Assembly: GCA_020650975.1 (NCBI GenBank)
Contig: JAIPMN010147482.1
Location: 1 to 38,639 of the forward strand
DNA: 38,639 bases
Direction: 5' to 3'
DNA from: Apostichopus californicus
Taxonomy: Eukaryota; Echinodermata; Holothuroidea; Aspidochirotida; Stichopodidae
Shown: in pieces, positions 9,241-19,560 of the stretch
How positions within the stretch are numbered: the stretch's first letter is position 1
How the letters are laid out: each line of letters begins with the position of its first letter
Translations under genes and position numbers: made by a program
Notes under the pieces: model-generated
What the model was told of the DNA's origin: nothing
The model's input: only the letters and a program-made list of their open reading frames with translations
Database searches by the model: none

Positions 9241-11187
9241 GTTGATGCTGTTATTTACCTCGAACATTGTCACATGTATCTTCTAAGTTAGATTGGTAAC
9301 AATGGGGCCAATACAGAAGAGCTCTTGAAGGATCTTAGACCTTACATTGCTGACAATCCACAACGGCACACACACACACAGAATGGTGATTGGGTTTAAG
9401 CTCATGAAAATATATGACAAACTGTATGAGGACATTTATTACGACAAAGAGTAATTGAGAAGAAAGAAAGTTAGATTCCGTGTATCTTGTTTATCATTTA
9501 TGAAAAGAGGTAACTTTGCAAGTACAAAAACTTGTGCTTATTAGTGCAACAAAGAACTTAATCAAGGCAAACTATATAAAAGAGATAAATACTATAACTG
9601 ATACTTCTTGGCAACATAAACACAAAAGTATAGTGGAAATTCCAAGCTTAAACAGTGCACTCAAATAGGGTGTTGACATTAAGGGAAGGGTAGTTTTGAA
9701 ACTCCCTTTGAAAAGTATTTTCTTTCACTTACGTTTGAATACAAAATCATAATAATAAAGAATATTGAAGCTCTCGAAGTCTTTGTCACGGACTTTTTGG
9801 AAAGTATGTCCAAAATCACCACCTTGCCCACTAATTAGAGGTAAATACTATCCTAACTGTATTTGATACTTTTCGTCTCTAAATAAGTAGTTTTGAAAGC
9901 GAGATTAGGCAAACTCGTCGTAGACTCGCAAGTCGGGGCCTCGTAAACACTCGCTGTTGAAAGTGTGCATACACCGTGCGACTTGTATTGTTCACCATAT
10001 AGCCTCATTGTGTAAGTTACTGCGTGGTGTTTCGTATAAACGCCGCAGATGGGCTGGGCTTTTTCAACGTAAATACAATTATCATTGGGCTTGTATCATG
10101 TAGTTATTATGATAATTTTGTAGAGCAGATCCTTAACATCACTATGGGATAACGATGTATGAACACTATTGTTTCATTTACGGCGAAGGATGAGTTTAGT
10201 AAAAGTTTTTAAGATTGGGCTCTCTCTTTGTTTCGTTACTGGCCCAATATTATGTCAATATTGTATATATTGCTGAGGGGATTTCAGGTTAGCGCCCTCT
10301 TTTAGTAATTAAGATGGTGGCGCCCATGTTCGCTACACAAATGTACCGTGTGGAGTTGTCTAGGCCTGAAGTTGTTAACTGGCCTAGCTGTGCTGGAAGT
10401 TTCACTTGTGTTTTAGCATGAATTGAGATTACTCTCATGATTATTTTATATTCTTTTATCTTATGTTATTGTTTTCTTAACACATTTGCCTGGACTATAT
10501 GCCAATAGCCTAGGGCTTAATTATTAACTTACCTCTATAAGTTAGTTTATGACCTCTTAAGGAAATGTGCTGGTTTAATTGTATGTTGGTTAAAGCCACC
10601 CTTGTTTGCTATGATTCTCAAAGACTTTCACGATTACGATGAAGGTTACACTTGATGTGTTATAGGGATTGTTTGGGCAGACGTGTCCTTGCATTTAAAT
10701 ATCCCTATCTCATTGGTTAGTTGAGCGAACCTGTGTTAACATGACCCAAATGGTCGCAGTCTAATGTATTACTACTAGGTTTAACTGAGGGTCTAGGCTT
10801 AACTGTTAGCCCTATTTGGTATAATTCTCTGCTCTTTTCAGAGTTGTCCAATGGATATGTTAGAGTTCAAGTCATACAGTTACCAGTGATTTTCATAAGA
10901 TGCCTTGTAAGTTGTACATATATTTTCTTATTTTATTCTTATTAGTTTTCATCTTAATTTTATTTTGCAGTAATTAACTCATCCGGGAAAAGATAATATC
11001 CACCGCCCTCTTACAATGCTACAAACTTTAACCCCCTTAAGCCCCCAATAAAGTTGCCACCACGTATGGAGAAGTACGGAAGCTATTTGATTTGTTGTCT
11101 TTGTTTTTCCCTACTCTCTGTCATTACAGTAGGATATGATGGTTGTCAATGCTTTCAATTAAAGTTAATCACTTAGTATAATGTCCT
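9241..11187. other. No gene seen
   Basis: AT-rich with a short (CA)n run at about 9365-9380. A short plus-strand stretch near 9318-9360 (GANTEELLKDLRPYIADN) looks protein-like but has no splice or domain support. Around 10290-10335 is a short GC-rich patch (GCGCCCTC...GGTGGCGCC). Confidence 0.5.
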
Positions 11188-11541
11188 TCATGACGATCCC
11201 TTGACATAAAATTTGAAATCTTGAGTTTTGAACAGGCTAACTCTCTCAGCTTTCATCAGTGGCTTTGTTACATCAACAACAGTTGTGTTTTTGATTTTTA
11301 CTTGAGCTATTCTTGGGAGGTGATACAGCAGTCTTTCATGGAGGGGATCTTCATCTCAATGCTCATCTTCATCACATGGTTCACGAATCAAGGATGTGAC
11401 GAGGGCGGTACTGCAGTTGTAAGTTAGTAAATTATCTCCATCTACTTGACAAAGCAGGTTGAAGGGGTTTTCTTCTTCATCAAATGCCAACACAGTTACA
11501 CTAAGCTGCTCCTCTGGTGGAGATGCTCTCTGAATATATGA
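11188..11541 (-). pseudogene. Exon-like block, unknown protein, one internal TGA
   Basis: Begins after a good acceptor (ATTATCGCAG at 11551..11542) and stays open for about 117 codons to 11188, apart from one TGA (11358..11356). It encodes an acidic middle ('FDEEENPFNLLCQVDG') and a later 'IKNTTVVDVTKPL' strand-rich part ending 'FYVKGSS'. The end resembles the start of the OB-like exon at 37335 ('QVLVRGKPS'), so I think both loci belong to one protein family. I cannot name the family. It shares strand with the two blocks at 12048 and 12837, which would lie upstream in the same gene. Confidence 0.4.
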
Positions 11542-12047
11542 CTGCGATAATGTAGAATACAAAAGGAGACGTTTTGGAAACAAATTACAGATTCCATAGA
11601 TAATCCATGTCCAATACACTCACAACTTGTCTTATAATAATGAAAAAACTGTGAGAATTCGTACAAAACTGCAGGCCAAGATTTTATTTGACAGATATTT
11701 TTCTTAAAGTTCTTCTATGGAGACTTTTTGGAAGGGTAATCATACAGCAAATAAATCAGATTACCCAAAAGATACTGAATGTTAGTGCCATGGACTTGCT
11801 GTAATGGTTGATGTACACCTATGCAAAGTATATTTAAGTACTTTTAGGAGACTGGTACCTTTAATTGACCTAAATAGAACTTTCACCTTGAATAACAATA
11901 ACCCAAATTCATTCACCAAGGCTTACCTATATACCAATATATTTAACGTTCAACCGGCTTGCTCTTTATTATTTGTAACATATCAATGATGTGCTCATGT
12001 AACTGAGACTTCAATGCAAACAACTATGTAAATATGAATGGATATAC

Positions 12048-12237
12048 CTGTTGTTTAGTTCGAGAAGTTGTAGAGAGTTCTTTTTCCTTCTGATATTCGC
12101 TGAAAACAAGTTTTTAACTACAACAATGTCTGCAGCCTTAATCTTTAACAAACTACTTCCACATTGGCACCATGTTGCCTTTCTTGTTTTGGATGACAAT
12201 AGTTCTGATATCAAGCGATGTGTCATTTAAAGGCCAC
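12048..12237 (-). pseudogene. Exon-like block with OB-fold-like pattern, frameshifted
   Basis: Flanked by an acceptor (CGCCAG) and a donor (CAG|GTATAT). The first half reads 'SLDIRTIVIQNKKGNMVPMW' in one frame and the second half 'KIKAADIVVVKNLFSA...' in another, so one base has been gained or lost near 12170. The order (a strand ending in a 'W', a short turn, then 'xGD-V-V-N'-type strands) matches the exon at 37335-37559 position by position ('LEVGLWR', 'LGDWVQISNVV'). An OB-fold nucleic-acid-binding protein is possible, but this is inferred from pattern only. Confidence 0.4.
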
Positions 12238-12836
12238 CTGGCGAAGCCATTCATCCTGTGAGTGAAAATACATTTAAAGAAAAAACATCAAAGAGCAAAT
12301 CCGTCAGAAATCTCAAATAGTTCTAAACTACCTGACACAGTGAATAGAAGTCAGCATGTTTATTTTAATGTAGGCATTAATCAAAATTCAACGGGACCCT
12401 GCCAAATCGATGGATTGTCGAAAGACTGATTGAATGCTTATGATAGCTGACTGGCAAACAATTACACATGTAAATGGATGAACTGAAACAGACAGACATA
12501 GGGCAGCTGCAATGACTTTACCAACACAGTTAGTATAGCCAGTGAATATTAATTAACTTTTATTGGTTGTAAACATATAATCCCTTATGTCTCACTCTAG
12601 CAGGCCCAGATCCACAGACCAGGAGATGCGAATGTGAACATGTACCATTACAATATTTTGACCAGGATCCAATGCTTAGATAAGATACAATACTTCGTTA
12701 AACTGCTCTCATAGCTTGTTATTGTAAATGACAAAGAAAATTTTTAGAGCATATAATTAAATTTTGTAACTTATGGCTGGACAAAAGGATTATCTGATGA
12801 ACAAGAAAATGAAATTCACGACGGGGAGAGGAGTAC

Positions 12837-13028
12837 CTTCTCTGGGTATCTAAAAATAATCCTAACTATCTGAATGATATTTCCTAAAACTGTGTGAATT
12901 GTCTTCACTGGAGAGGACTTGATCATAGAAATATCTGCTGGAGGTCTCAGATATACAACTGCCTGGTCGATAATTTGTTCTCTAATTTCATAGAGGTTGC
13001 CTTGAAACACTTGTGATGTCTGTGGCAC
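12837..13028 (-). CDS. Exon-like block, unknown protein
   Basis: 192 bases, exactly 64 codons, open and in phase 0 at both ends, between an acceptor (GATGGAAG) and a donor (GAGAAG|GTACTC). It encodes 'QGNLYEIREQIIDQAVVYL' then 'MIKSSPVKTIHTVLGNIIQ'. It could be an upstream exon of the gene whose later pieces are at 12048 and 11188. Family not recognised. Confidence 0.35.
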
Positions 13029-13135
13029 CTTCCATCAAGGTAGCCTGTGTTCACACAATGCAAGTTGCCTCATTTCTTTGTGAATCCAATCCTTTGTGTA
13101 AGTTGTAGGTGGTGAGGCAGATGCAATTACACGCT

Positions 13136-13306
13136 TTAAAGGCGCGTTCACACGACAAACTCGTGTGCGATTTCTTTTTAGCCGACTTGTCGTGTACGAT
13201 TTTATCGGAACGTGTAAATTGCTTCTCCTCTTGTCGTGAGGAATTATCGTTGACGACAAAATCGTCGCACGACTTTATCGCAGCGTGTGAATGGAATCTT
13301 CTTTAA
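13136..13306. mobile_element. Candidate MITE with TTAA flanks
   Basis: A GC-richer block bounded by TTAA at 13136-13139 and 13303-13306. Its ends are imperfect inverted repeats: the left end starts TTAAAGGCGCGTTCACACG, and the right end read in reverse starts TTAAAGAAGATTCC and then TTCACACG. Copies of TTGTCGTG in both orientations occur inside. TTAA target sites are typical of piggyBac and Kolobok families. No coding capacity, so it would be non-autonomous. Confidence 0.45.
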
Positions 13307-13410
13307 CATCTGTCGCGCGCGACAACATCTTGAGTTGTCGTGCAAAGGGGAGCACTGTTCAGCTATTGTCACGATTTTCACCAGATGGTTTAGCGACCAG
13401 TGACCACAAA

Positions 13411-13475
13411 ATGGCTGACTTAGCGACTCAAGGACGTCAAGAAATCTGCCAAAAAAGACGATGGGCTGTAGGGAG
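13411..13475 (+). CDS. Possible first exon (MADLATQ...), weak
   Basis: ATG in a good context (CACAAAATGGCTG) opens 21 codons, 'MADLATQGRQEICQKRRWA', ending at a donor-like GGGAG|GTAGGA. It lies just after a CpG-richer block. No downstream exon could be matched to it, so it may be chance. Confidence 0.2.
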
Positions 13476-14099
13476 GTAGGAATTTTCGTAACTATCATTA
13501 AGACTATTTGGGACTTACATAAAAGGATAACAAATTAGTTATATACTTGACTCTTCTCATAAACTTAAAGAAAGAATTGCGCATGGATGGTCCCTGAAGT
13601 GATGCCATTGGTCCTATATATGTGTATTGTGTCGCACATAATGCATACTATTATGCGATGTTAATGAGTACAATCTAGCCTAGGCCTTACTAGCTTTAAT
13701 ACTAAAGAAATTGTTGTTAAGTTGTGTTGCTTGAATTAATCTGATGTTTCTCAAGTTTTTCTGTATCCTCGGGTGTGCGAGTAGTCAGTGCTTAGGAATT
13801 CTGCATAATTGAACTATAAAATAAATAATAGAAAGCCGCTGTCATTCGAAGGCCTAATAATGATACGGATATGACAAATGATATAGTGAGTCGGATTCAC
13901 GTTATTTTGCATTATGGTTTTAAGGCAGATGAAATAAAATATCTCAAGCGACATGATCGTTTTATACATCCATTAAATGAGAGTGTAATCAATGTTCTCA
14001 TTGAAAAAAAAACATGCTATGGCGCGAGAAAGCGGAACATATTATACTACAATATATATACTTGACTTCCAAAATACATATATGGTTTACTTGCAAAAT
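13476..14099. other. No gene seen
   Basis: AT-rich; several TAGGCCT-like words near 13670-13690 and 13850. The open frame 13871-14065 (+) is not supported by anything else. Confidence 0.5.
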
Positions 14100-14580
14100 A
14101 CATTTTAGACATATTTATATGTAATGTATACACATATATATATATATTCACCGAAAATTATATTAATTCCCTTCAAATATATATTTATATATTCTTCAGG
14201 CGTAGAGATTTTTTGTAAATAACAAATTGTATTCGGTGTCCTAATATATGTATTGTTTTACGATAAATATTAGAAATTTTATGTGAAGAATTGATATATT
14301 CTGAAAGAGAAAAATCGATATTTTGTCACGAAAAATATTATCTGTTATATATATATATATATTACATAGAGTTTAAAAATGTATATATTCTCTGACAGAA
14401 AAATATTTTTCTTTACAAAAATATCAAAATTGTCACACAGAAAATACATTTATTCTACAGGAAAAATTATATTCTGTGCAAATATATTTCTTAATTGTGT
14501 GTAAGGAAAAATATATATAAAGTTCTATTCTGTGCGAAATAGAAATTCTCTGCGAAAAAATGGATATGCTATATAAAGTA
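14100..14580. repeat. AT-rich cluster of degenerate imperfect palindromes
   Basis: Repeated variants of ATATTCTG...GAAAAATAT occur every 30-40 bases (for example near 14290, 14325, 14380, 14430, 14470, 14530), mixed with (TA)n runs at about 14130-14145 and 14345-14360. This looks like a decayed short tandem repeat able to form hairpins. Confidence 0.45.
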
Positions 14581-14810
14581 CGGAGCTCTGTAAGTGCCGA
14601 CTAAGATGTTTTGTACAGTAACTTCAGTGAGCAGCTTCTTCATTACACTGGCTATTCATTACATGCACTTCTTTGCTCAGAATCGAAATGCAGTTCAAAG
14701 TTACTGGTTTTGCGACATGACATTGCACATTATAGTACGACGATACGATCGACAGCGAAGCCCACTGTACCGTAACTAGCCGACTTAACAGTATCAGCAG
14801 CAATACAGTC

Positions 14811-14830
14811 ATGGCGTCCAGATCGGGCCC
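14811..14830 (+). CDS. Possible first coding exon (MASRSGP)
   Basis: ATGGCGTCCAGATCGGGCCC is followed directly by a perfect donor, GTGAGT. The ATG has an acceptable context (CAGTCATGG). Further plus-strand exons for it were not found, so it is a candidate start only. Confidence 0.25.
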
Positions 14831-15099
14831 GTGAGTATGATACAATTATCCCAAGATTCGTTGCATATCACTAGCCACTGCAGATTTGAAACAATGCATT
14901 GTTAACCATGTGGCTGAAATAAGGCTAGGCTAGCATTACCGACGTCAGTTGGTAGCCTTATATAGACATTAGGTTGCTCTAAAAAAAACAGTGTAAACAG
15001 CATAGGCCTAGCCTACCTGCTACTTAAAGTAACGTTTATCTACCATTCCAAACAAATGTACTTACACTAGGCTAATACTTAGTATAGGCCTTCATAGAG

Positions 15100-15560
15100 T
15101 TCTACTGTGGACATCATGGGAATAGCGAACTATCCAATCGTGGACAGGGTATAGTGTGAGTTAACACATGGCAACTCTGGACACAACCTCCATATGCCAG
15201 ATATTTTTAACAAGTCACAGCTCAGACCACCACCCTACTCGTAAAGGCATATTTTCTGTACATAAACATCATAATTAGTCATCCCTGGTGATGAACGTCA
15301 TTTTCCACATCTCAACTGTTAAATATTGGGACTGAATGCCGTACTATCCAACCGAGGACACGGTTGCCTAAAGTGTCGAGTTTTCCCCATATCAACTGTG
15401 GAAATCAATGAATACTATCCAACTGCGGACACGCTGTGTCTTTAGTGTGGAGTTTCCATAAATCAAAGCGGGACGTGTTTGCACAACCTCTGGATATCAC
15501 AGCTATTTGTAACATATGGCTGCCTAAAGCATCCTAAAAACATGGATGTATTACCCTGCT
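15100..15560. repeat. Degenerate direct repeats (ACTATCCAA..G.GGACA units)
   Basis: ACTATCCAAYCG-like words followed by GGACA recur at about 15129, 15342 and 15414, each followed by a TAGTGTG/AAGTGTCG-type word. The stretches 15100-15250 and 15385-15540 are diverged copies of each other, both containing CACAACCTC and a CAG.TATTT.TAAC segment. No coding potential seen. Confidence 0.4.
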
Positions 15561-16177
15561 GAAAGGTTTGTTTTTGTACATATATGTAACAGATAACCAT
15601 TTGTTTTGTCTAAACTCTGTTTATCTGTAAACTTTTGTGTACTTTAGAACGACATATAAAACAGCTAACCAGTGAAGCCTCAGAAATAAATCAGACTTCT
15701 GATGACAATCAGTAGCGAGGTCCAAGTCTACAAAATGTTAAGCTCAGTAGGAAAATAAAACATCTTTCCGGAATTGGCTGATCGGTTTGCGCTTCCAATC
15801 AATGTTGACCTATACCGATGCAAAGAATAATGAAATGTACAGCAACTGCTTACTGTTGCAGTTAACCCAAGTCCATATCATAGGATTATTTCACAAGCTA
15901 TTTGTTCTTGTATTAATAACAATGTCACTGTCAAATTAAAAGGATATCTAGGACACGTTGACTGTTAAAATTTTACTCCTAAATACTCCAACCATCATTT
16001 TACTTATACATAACTACCAATACTGTAATTGGTGAACTTAACATAGTGTATAACAAAATGACGATTGTCAACAACTTTTTCTACCACAACTGATAAACCC
16101 TAAATGCATAAAACCACTTAAAAGGTACTCCTATATAGACCTCACCGTGTGCATGAGAGACTTGAATTATTTGCATG
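15561..16177. other. No gene seen
   Basis: No splice-bounded or motif-bearing open stretch was recognised on either strand. Confidence 0.5.
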
Positions 16178-16551
16178 TTAAGTTTTGGAAGGTCTTCCAC
16201 AATCTTTTTCTCTGGGATTGGCAAGGGACAAGAAGGATTTATGTGAAACAAAGTATAGGTGTAGTAGTAACAATAATACAAAGACCATGATGAAAGGTGC
16301 TATAAGTGTGACAAAACTCAATGGATCGCTTTTCCTATTTTGGTTCCGGATGAAGTCTTTAATGTTCCTCCACATCCTAGATTGTAGTGTCGGCTCAGCA
16401 TTTCTAGCAGTCATGATCTTGTCTTTCCAAGATGTTTCTTCTTCAAAAACGATTCTTTAATATTCTTGCTATAACTTGCTTTTCCTCTGTGGTCCATGGC
16501 TTCTTCATTGTTTTCTTTTTTTGTCTTCTTTACACGTGACCAATTCAAACC
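16178..16551 (-). pseudogene. Copy A: C-terminal exon with SANT-like motif
   Basis: After an acceptor (TATACAG) the exon encodes, over three frames, a basic start ('SRVKKTKK'), 'KKPWTTEEKQVIARIL' (a SANT/Myb-like helix with W and TEE) and 'AEPTLQSRMWRNIKDFIRN'. The last two match the end of the family and the C-terminal exon of copy B. Beyond that the frame runs on into a hydrophobic 24-residue stretch. I think this is read-through of non-coding DNA rather than a true membrane anchor. Confidence 0.6.
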
Positions 16552-16680
16552 CTGTATATATAATGAGATTTCCAAAAAAAAAATCTTAAAGTTCATTAAT
16601 GATCTTGTTGAAGTTGTAACACATTACAATAAGAAACTGGTAATAACCTTTCAAATTCACAATTGATAACATTTGCATAC

Positions 16681-16779
16681 CTTCACTTGCTTTGACCTTG
16701 GAGCCTGTGTAATCAGATGCAGTGGATGACACCGCACTAGTACTGTTATCATCTTCAACGCCTTCATGAAGTGGGACCT
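16681..16779 (-). pseudogene. Copy A: small acidic exon
   Basis: 99 bases between an acceptor (CTTTCCAG) and a donor (GAAG|GTATGC), with phases matching the upstream donor at 17335. Encodes 'EVPLHEGVEDDNSTSAVSS...', acidic and Ser/Thr-rich, open throughout. Copy B has an equivalent 'DNDDHEDSSDAE' block at about 30958. Confidence 0.6.
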
Positions 16780-17334
16780 CTGGAAAGTGGATAATTGTTA
16801 CCAATTAGCACATCATCATTAGTACTGTTTGGCAAAAAGTTTTCTTCAAACTATTTACAGTTAATTGCAATGCATGTGAGATTACATCATAAAAGAAATT
16901 TAATCAAGTCCTGACTCTGCAGATAAAGTTGGAATACTGCTTAGGCAAAATTGCGAAAGCCGTCACTACCAAGGCAGGCTCCTCCTTAGACAAAGGTGCA
17001 GCTTAAAGCTGAAATCTTTCAATATCATGTTTAATGGTCATGACTGAAAAAAGCAGAAACTTGTAGGAACGCTGAGTTCACATGTTCCTGGACTACACAT
17101 TACAGTCATATAGTAACATACCTGATAAGCATTAATGCAGGTGGATGAATTTGTGTTCACATCAATTACACCTCTCTAATGTACTGATGAGTAATGTAAT
17201 GAAGGGTGTAATGATGGATTCTTGTATCATCCTGGACAAATCATCGCTCGTCCCCTTACTACTTGAAGTACAGAATTTAATAAAGGAAAACAGTCTGCTG
17301 CTTCTTCGAACTCAAGACAAGAAAGTATTATTAC

Positions 17335-18175
17335 CTTCATCAGGCTGTAATTGGATTTCATCCAAGCTCCAACTAAATTTTGGAGGTTGCCATTCTCTAT
17401 GTTGAACAAAACTTTGGACACTTTTGTCACTTGCAACGTCTGATCAGGTAATCTGTAGTATTCTCTGTGCGTCCATGAAACGAGCAATGATGTCAAGTTC
17501 ATTGTCTTTTAAGTTCATTATTAGGCAAACTCTAGCAATGTGCTTGCGAAAGCTTGTCGATGTTACATATTCAGGATGGATCGCTCCACAATTCCTGGCA
17601 TGTGTTCTAATCACATCAGGTCCTCTGTTATGACCTTCACTGTGCAATGTTGGAACAATTTACGGATTTCTCTCCAAAACACCAGCCTCTCTTCTTCTCT
17701 GGTAGAGTACATCCAATGCTTCTTCAACTCGTTTGTCATTAACACTGGAACAGTTCTAGTTTTGTTTCCGATTATCTCTACTCGCCACAGTACTTTGCAT
17801 GGCTCCTGTTCCAATTTTGATGATCCTTCTACCGCAACTCCATTGTATTCAACTACCATGCGGCTAACTTCTCTTAATTTCGTTCTCATATATGTATACT
17901 GGTCTTTATCATGATCAAGTTTTAAGGCCAGCTTTTCTGCGAGCTGTCTGGTTAACGTGTCTGCTTTAATGAAATGTGCAACGCCTTCCTCATGACATCT
18001 TAGACGTGAAAAAATTTCTCCAGTTATATTGGTTAGGCCAAATTCGGGCAACATCATTTTCCCTTCTTTGATGTAATTCCTCCTCTTTGCTGGTTTTGCA
18101 TTTTGTGCGTGTACATGCTTTCTTAATCACTTTTGACGTAATAGCCAAAGCAATCACTGCATGGTAAGTAATCAT
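17335..18175 (-). pseudogene. Copy A: second finger and tyrosine-recombinase-like region
   Basis: Near 18165-18120 the minus strand gives 'DPDDYLPCSDCFGYYVKSD' (C-X2-C) and then a stop. 18057..17611 is an open 148-codon helical stretch that includes 'LAEKLALKLDHDKDQYTYMR', the 'LREVSRMV' helix and a basic hairpin 'VEIIGNKTRTVPVLMT'. The last resembles the beta-hairpin carrying the catalytic Lys in tyrosine recombinases. Further down come 'SFRKHIARV' (Arg of an H-x-x-R-like box) and 'HREYYRLPDQTLQ' (candidate Tyr). The expected 'MGH' histidine is lost in a small deletion near 17480. The exon ends 'SLDEIQLQPDE|G' at a donor (GAAG|GTAATA, end 17335, phase 1). Recombinase homology is inferred from motif order; the Arg-I block of copy B is not seen here. 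Confidence 0.6.
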
Positions 18176-18211
18176 CTGGGTCTGCTGTGAAATTTGGCCG
18201 TTAAACTGGAA

Positions 18212-18779
18212 TCAAAACTCCTTGGTTTTCTTTCGTAACTTTTTGCATTGTGTAAAAAAGTTTCGATAATTTGTAATTTTTGTAAGTCTTTCAGCCTTCA
18301 GCTCTGGGTCTTTAGTTGCCAGCCATTGATTAACTTCTGGCTCATCCTTATGTTCCTTAAATTCAGAGAGATGTTGAGGCAATTTTGCTTTGCTTGTTTG
18401 GCAAAATGGGCAATATGCACTCTTATCGTATTTCCTTTTTCTGGCATTATTTGTTTGCAACACCTGAATCCCACATGATCTGCTTCATGATGATGAGTCA
18501 CAATTGGTGTTTTCTTGAGGGCATTGGTTGTTCATTTCTGATGAGCTGGATACACAATCAGTTTGTTCTTCACAGTACTTTTTTGGAATTGTGAGATGAA
18601 CATTTTCTGCTTGAAGAGCTTGATACACAACAACTACTGTGTGTGAATCGGAGTAAGGGTATGACATAACTTTCTCCATCCTCAGAATATTCAGATTCAG
18701 GCACATAGTCATCACTATGAGAAGACTCAGATTCTGACTCACTGGTTGAGGCATCACTTTCAGAGACTTCATTGACCAT
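18212..18779 (-). pseudogene. Copy A: acidic segment and C2H2-like finger
   Basis: 18779..18570 encodes a Ser/Glu/Asp run with 'HSDDYVPESEYSEDGES', the acidic segment also found in copy B ('SAYIPSDDEKDSSSS'). 18463..18212 encodes a basic stretch and then 'YCPFCQTSKAKLPQHLSE', a C-X2-C-X9-H-X6-H finger, followed by 'HKDEPEVNQWLA' and a helical part. Copy B has C-X2-C-X9-H-X4-H at the same place. Such fingers would bind DNA or a protein partner. At least one frameshift separates the acidic part from the finger. Confidence 0.65.
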
Positions 18780-19560
18780 AACTATGGAACATGTTTCAGG
18801 CCTTTAGCAGATATGTCATGAGTTGTGAATCAATGGTTGAGGCATTGCATACCAAGGAGTCCTCAGTGTCCATGAGCAGGGAACATATTTCAGATCCTAT
18901 GGCTGACATATTCTTTTCCTGAGAATTGAGATCTTTCAGTTTCCAAGTTCAGGACCAGAAAGCTCACTAAAATATGCTTCATTCGAGTCTCTTTCATCAA
19001 AATATCTGGTGCAAACTTCATATCATCAAGCAGTCATGGGTTGTGAATCAGATATTAAAGCAGAGCTGTTTGAGGAGTCTTCAGTGTCCATGAGTAATGA
19101 ACATATTTCAGATCCTTCAACTGATATGTCCTTTTCTGGAGATGATGATCGTTTTTCATTTCGTTCCTTAACAGTCTTGGGTTGTGAGTCACAGTTTAAG
19201 GCATTGCTGTTTGAGGGGTCCTGAGTGTGCATTACCGATGAACTTATTTTAGCGCCTATAGTTGATATGCCCTTTTCCTGAGATGATGGATCTCTCTTCT
19301 TTTTGTTCATTAGCATTGATGGGTTGTGAGTCACTAGTTGAGACATCGCCATATCAGGGTTATTTAGTGTCCATCACCAACGAAAATGTTTCAAGCCCTT
19401 CGGCTGATATCTTTGTGGGAGATGATGATTCGTTCTCATTTTGTTCACTCTCATTCATTGGTTTAGGGTCACTGGTTGATGCATGGCTCTCTGGTGAGTC
19501 CTCTGTGTCTATGACTGACGAAATTAACTCTGAGTGTTGATCTCAAATTGTCTATTTCAG
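18700..19560 (-). repeat. About 140-bp tandem repeats in the acidic leader of copy A
   Basis: The landmark GGGTTGTGAGTCAC (plus strand) starts at about 19038, 19179, 19321 and 19459, with a diverged one at about 18820 and a partial one near 18735, so the period is 138-142 bp. Read on the minus strand each unit encodes a Ser/Asp/Glu-rich segment, with 'MDTEDSSNSSALISDSQP'-like wording twice. Period and reading frame are only partly kept, and frameshifts break the run. Confidence 0.7.

Larger units (their letters stand above)
16178..19560 (-). pseudogene. Copy A: acidic / C2H2 / tyrosine-recombinase-like / SANT-like gene, disabled
   Basis: Read on the minus strand the gene runs acidic tandem-repeat leader, C2H2-like finger, second finger, recombinase-like region (one large exon ending at 17335), a small acidic exon (16779-16681) and a C-terminal exon (from 16551). 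The family matches one I know from unannotated proteins of fish and invertebrates. I can place its conserved blocks ('DYLPCSDCFGYY', 'RHLE', 'MGH..RVHREYYRLP', 'KSLDEI') but know no assigned function. Frameshifts occur in nearly every block, and a stop truncates the second finger. A small deletion removes the Gly-His of the 'MGH' block. It lies in the same orientation as copy B, about 13 kb away. Confidence 0.75.

Noticed and set aside
13871..14065. 64-codon plus-strand frame with a 'ILHYGFKADEI' segment loosely like the N-terminal part of integrase-type proteins
   Set aside because: Similarity is limited to a few spaced residues, with no splice sites or following domain.
16178..16330. Membrane protein suggested by a hydrophobic 24-residue stretch
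   Set aside because: It follows the recognised end of the copy A C-terminal exon and is most likely read-through into non-coding sequence.
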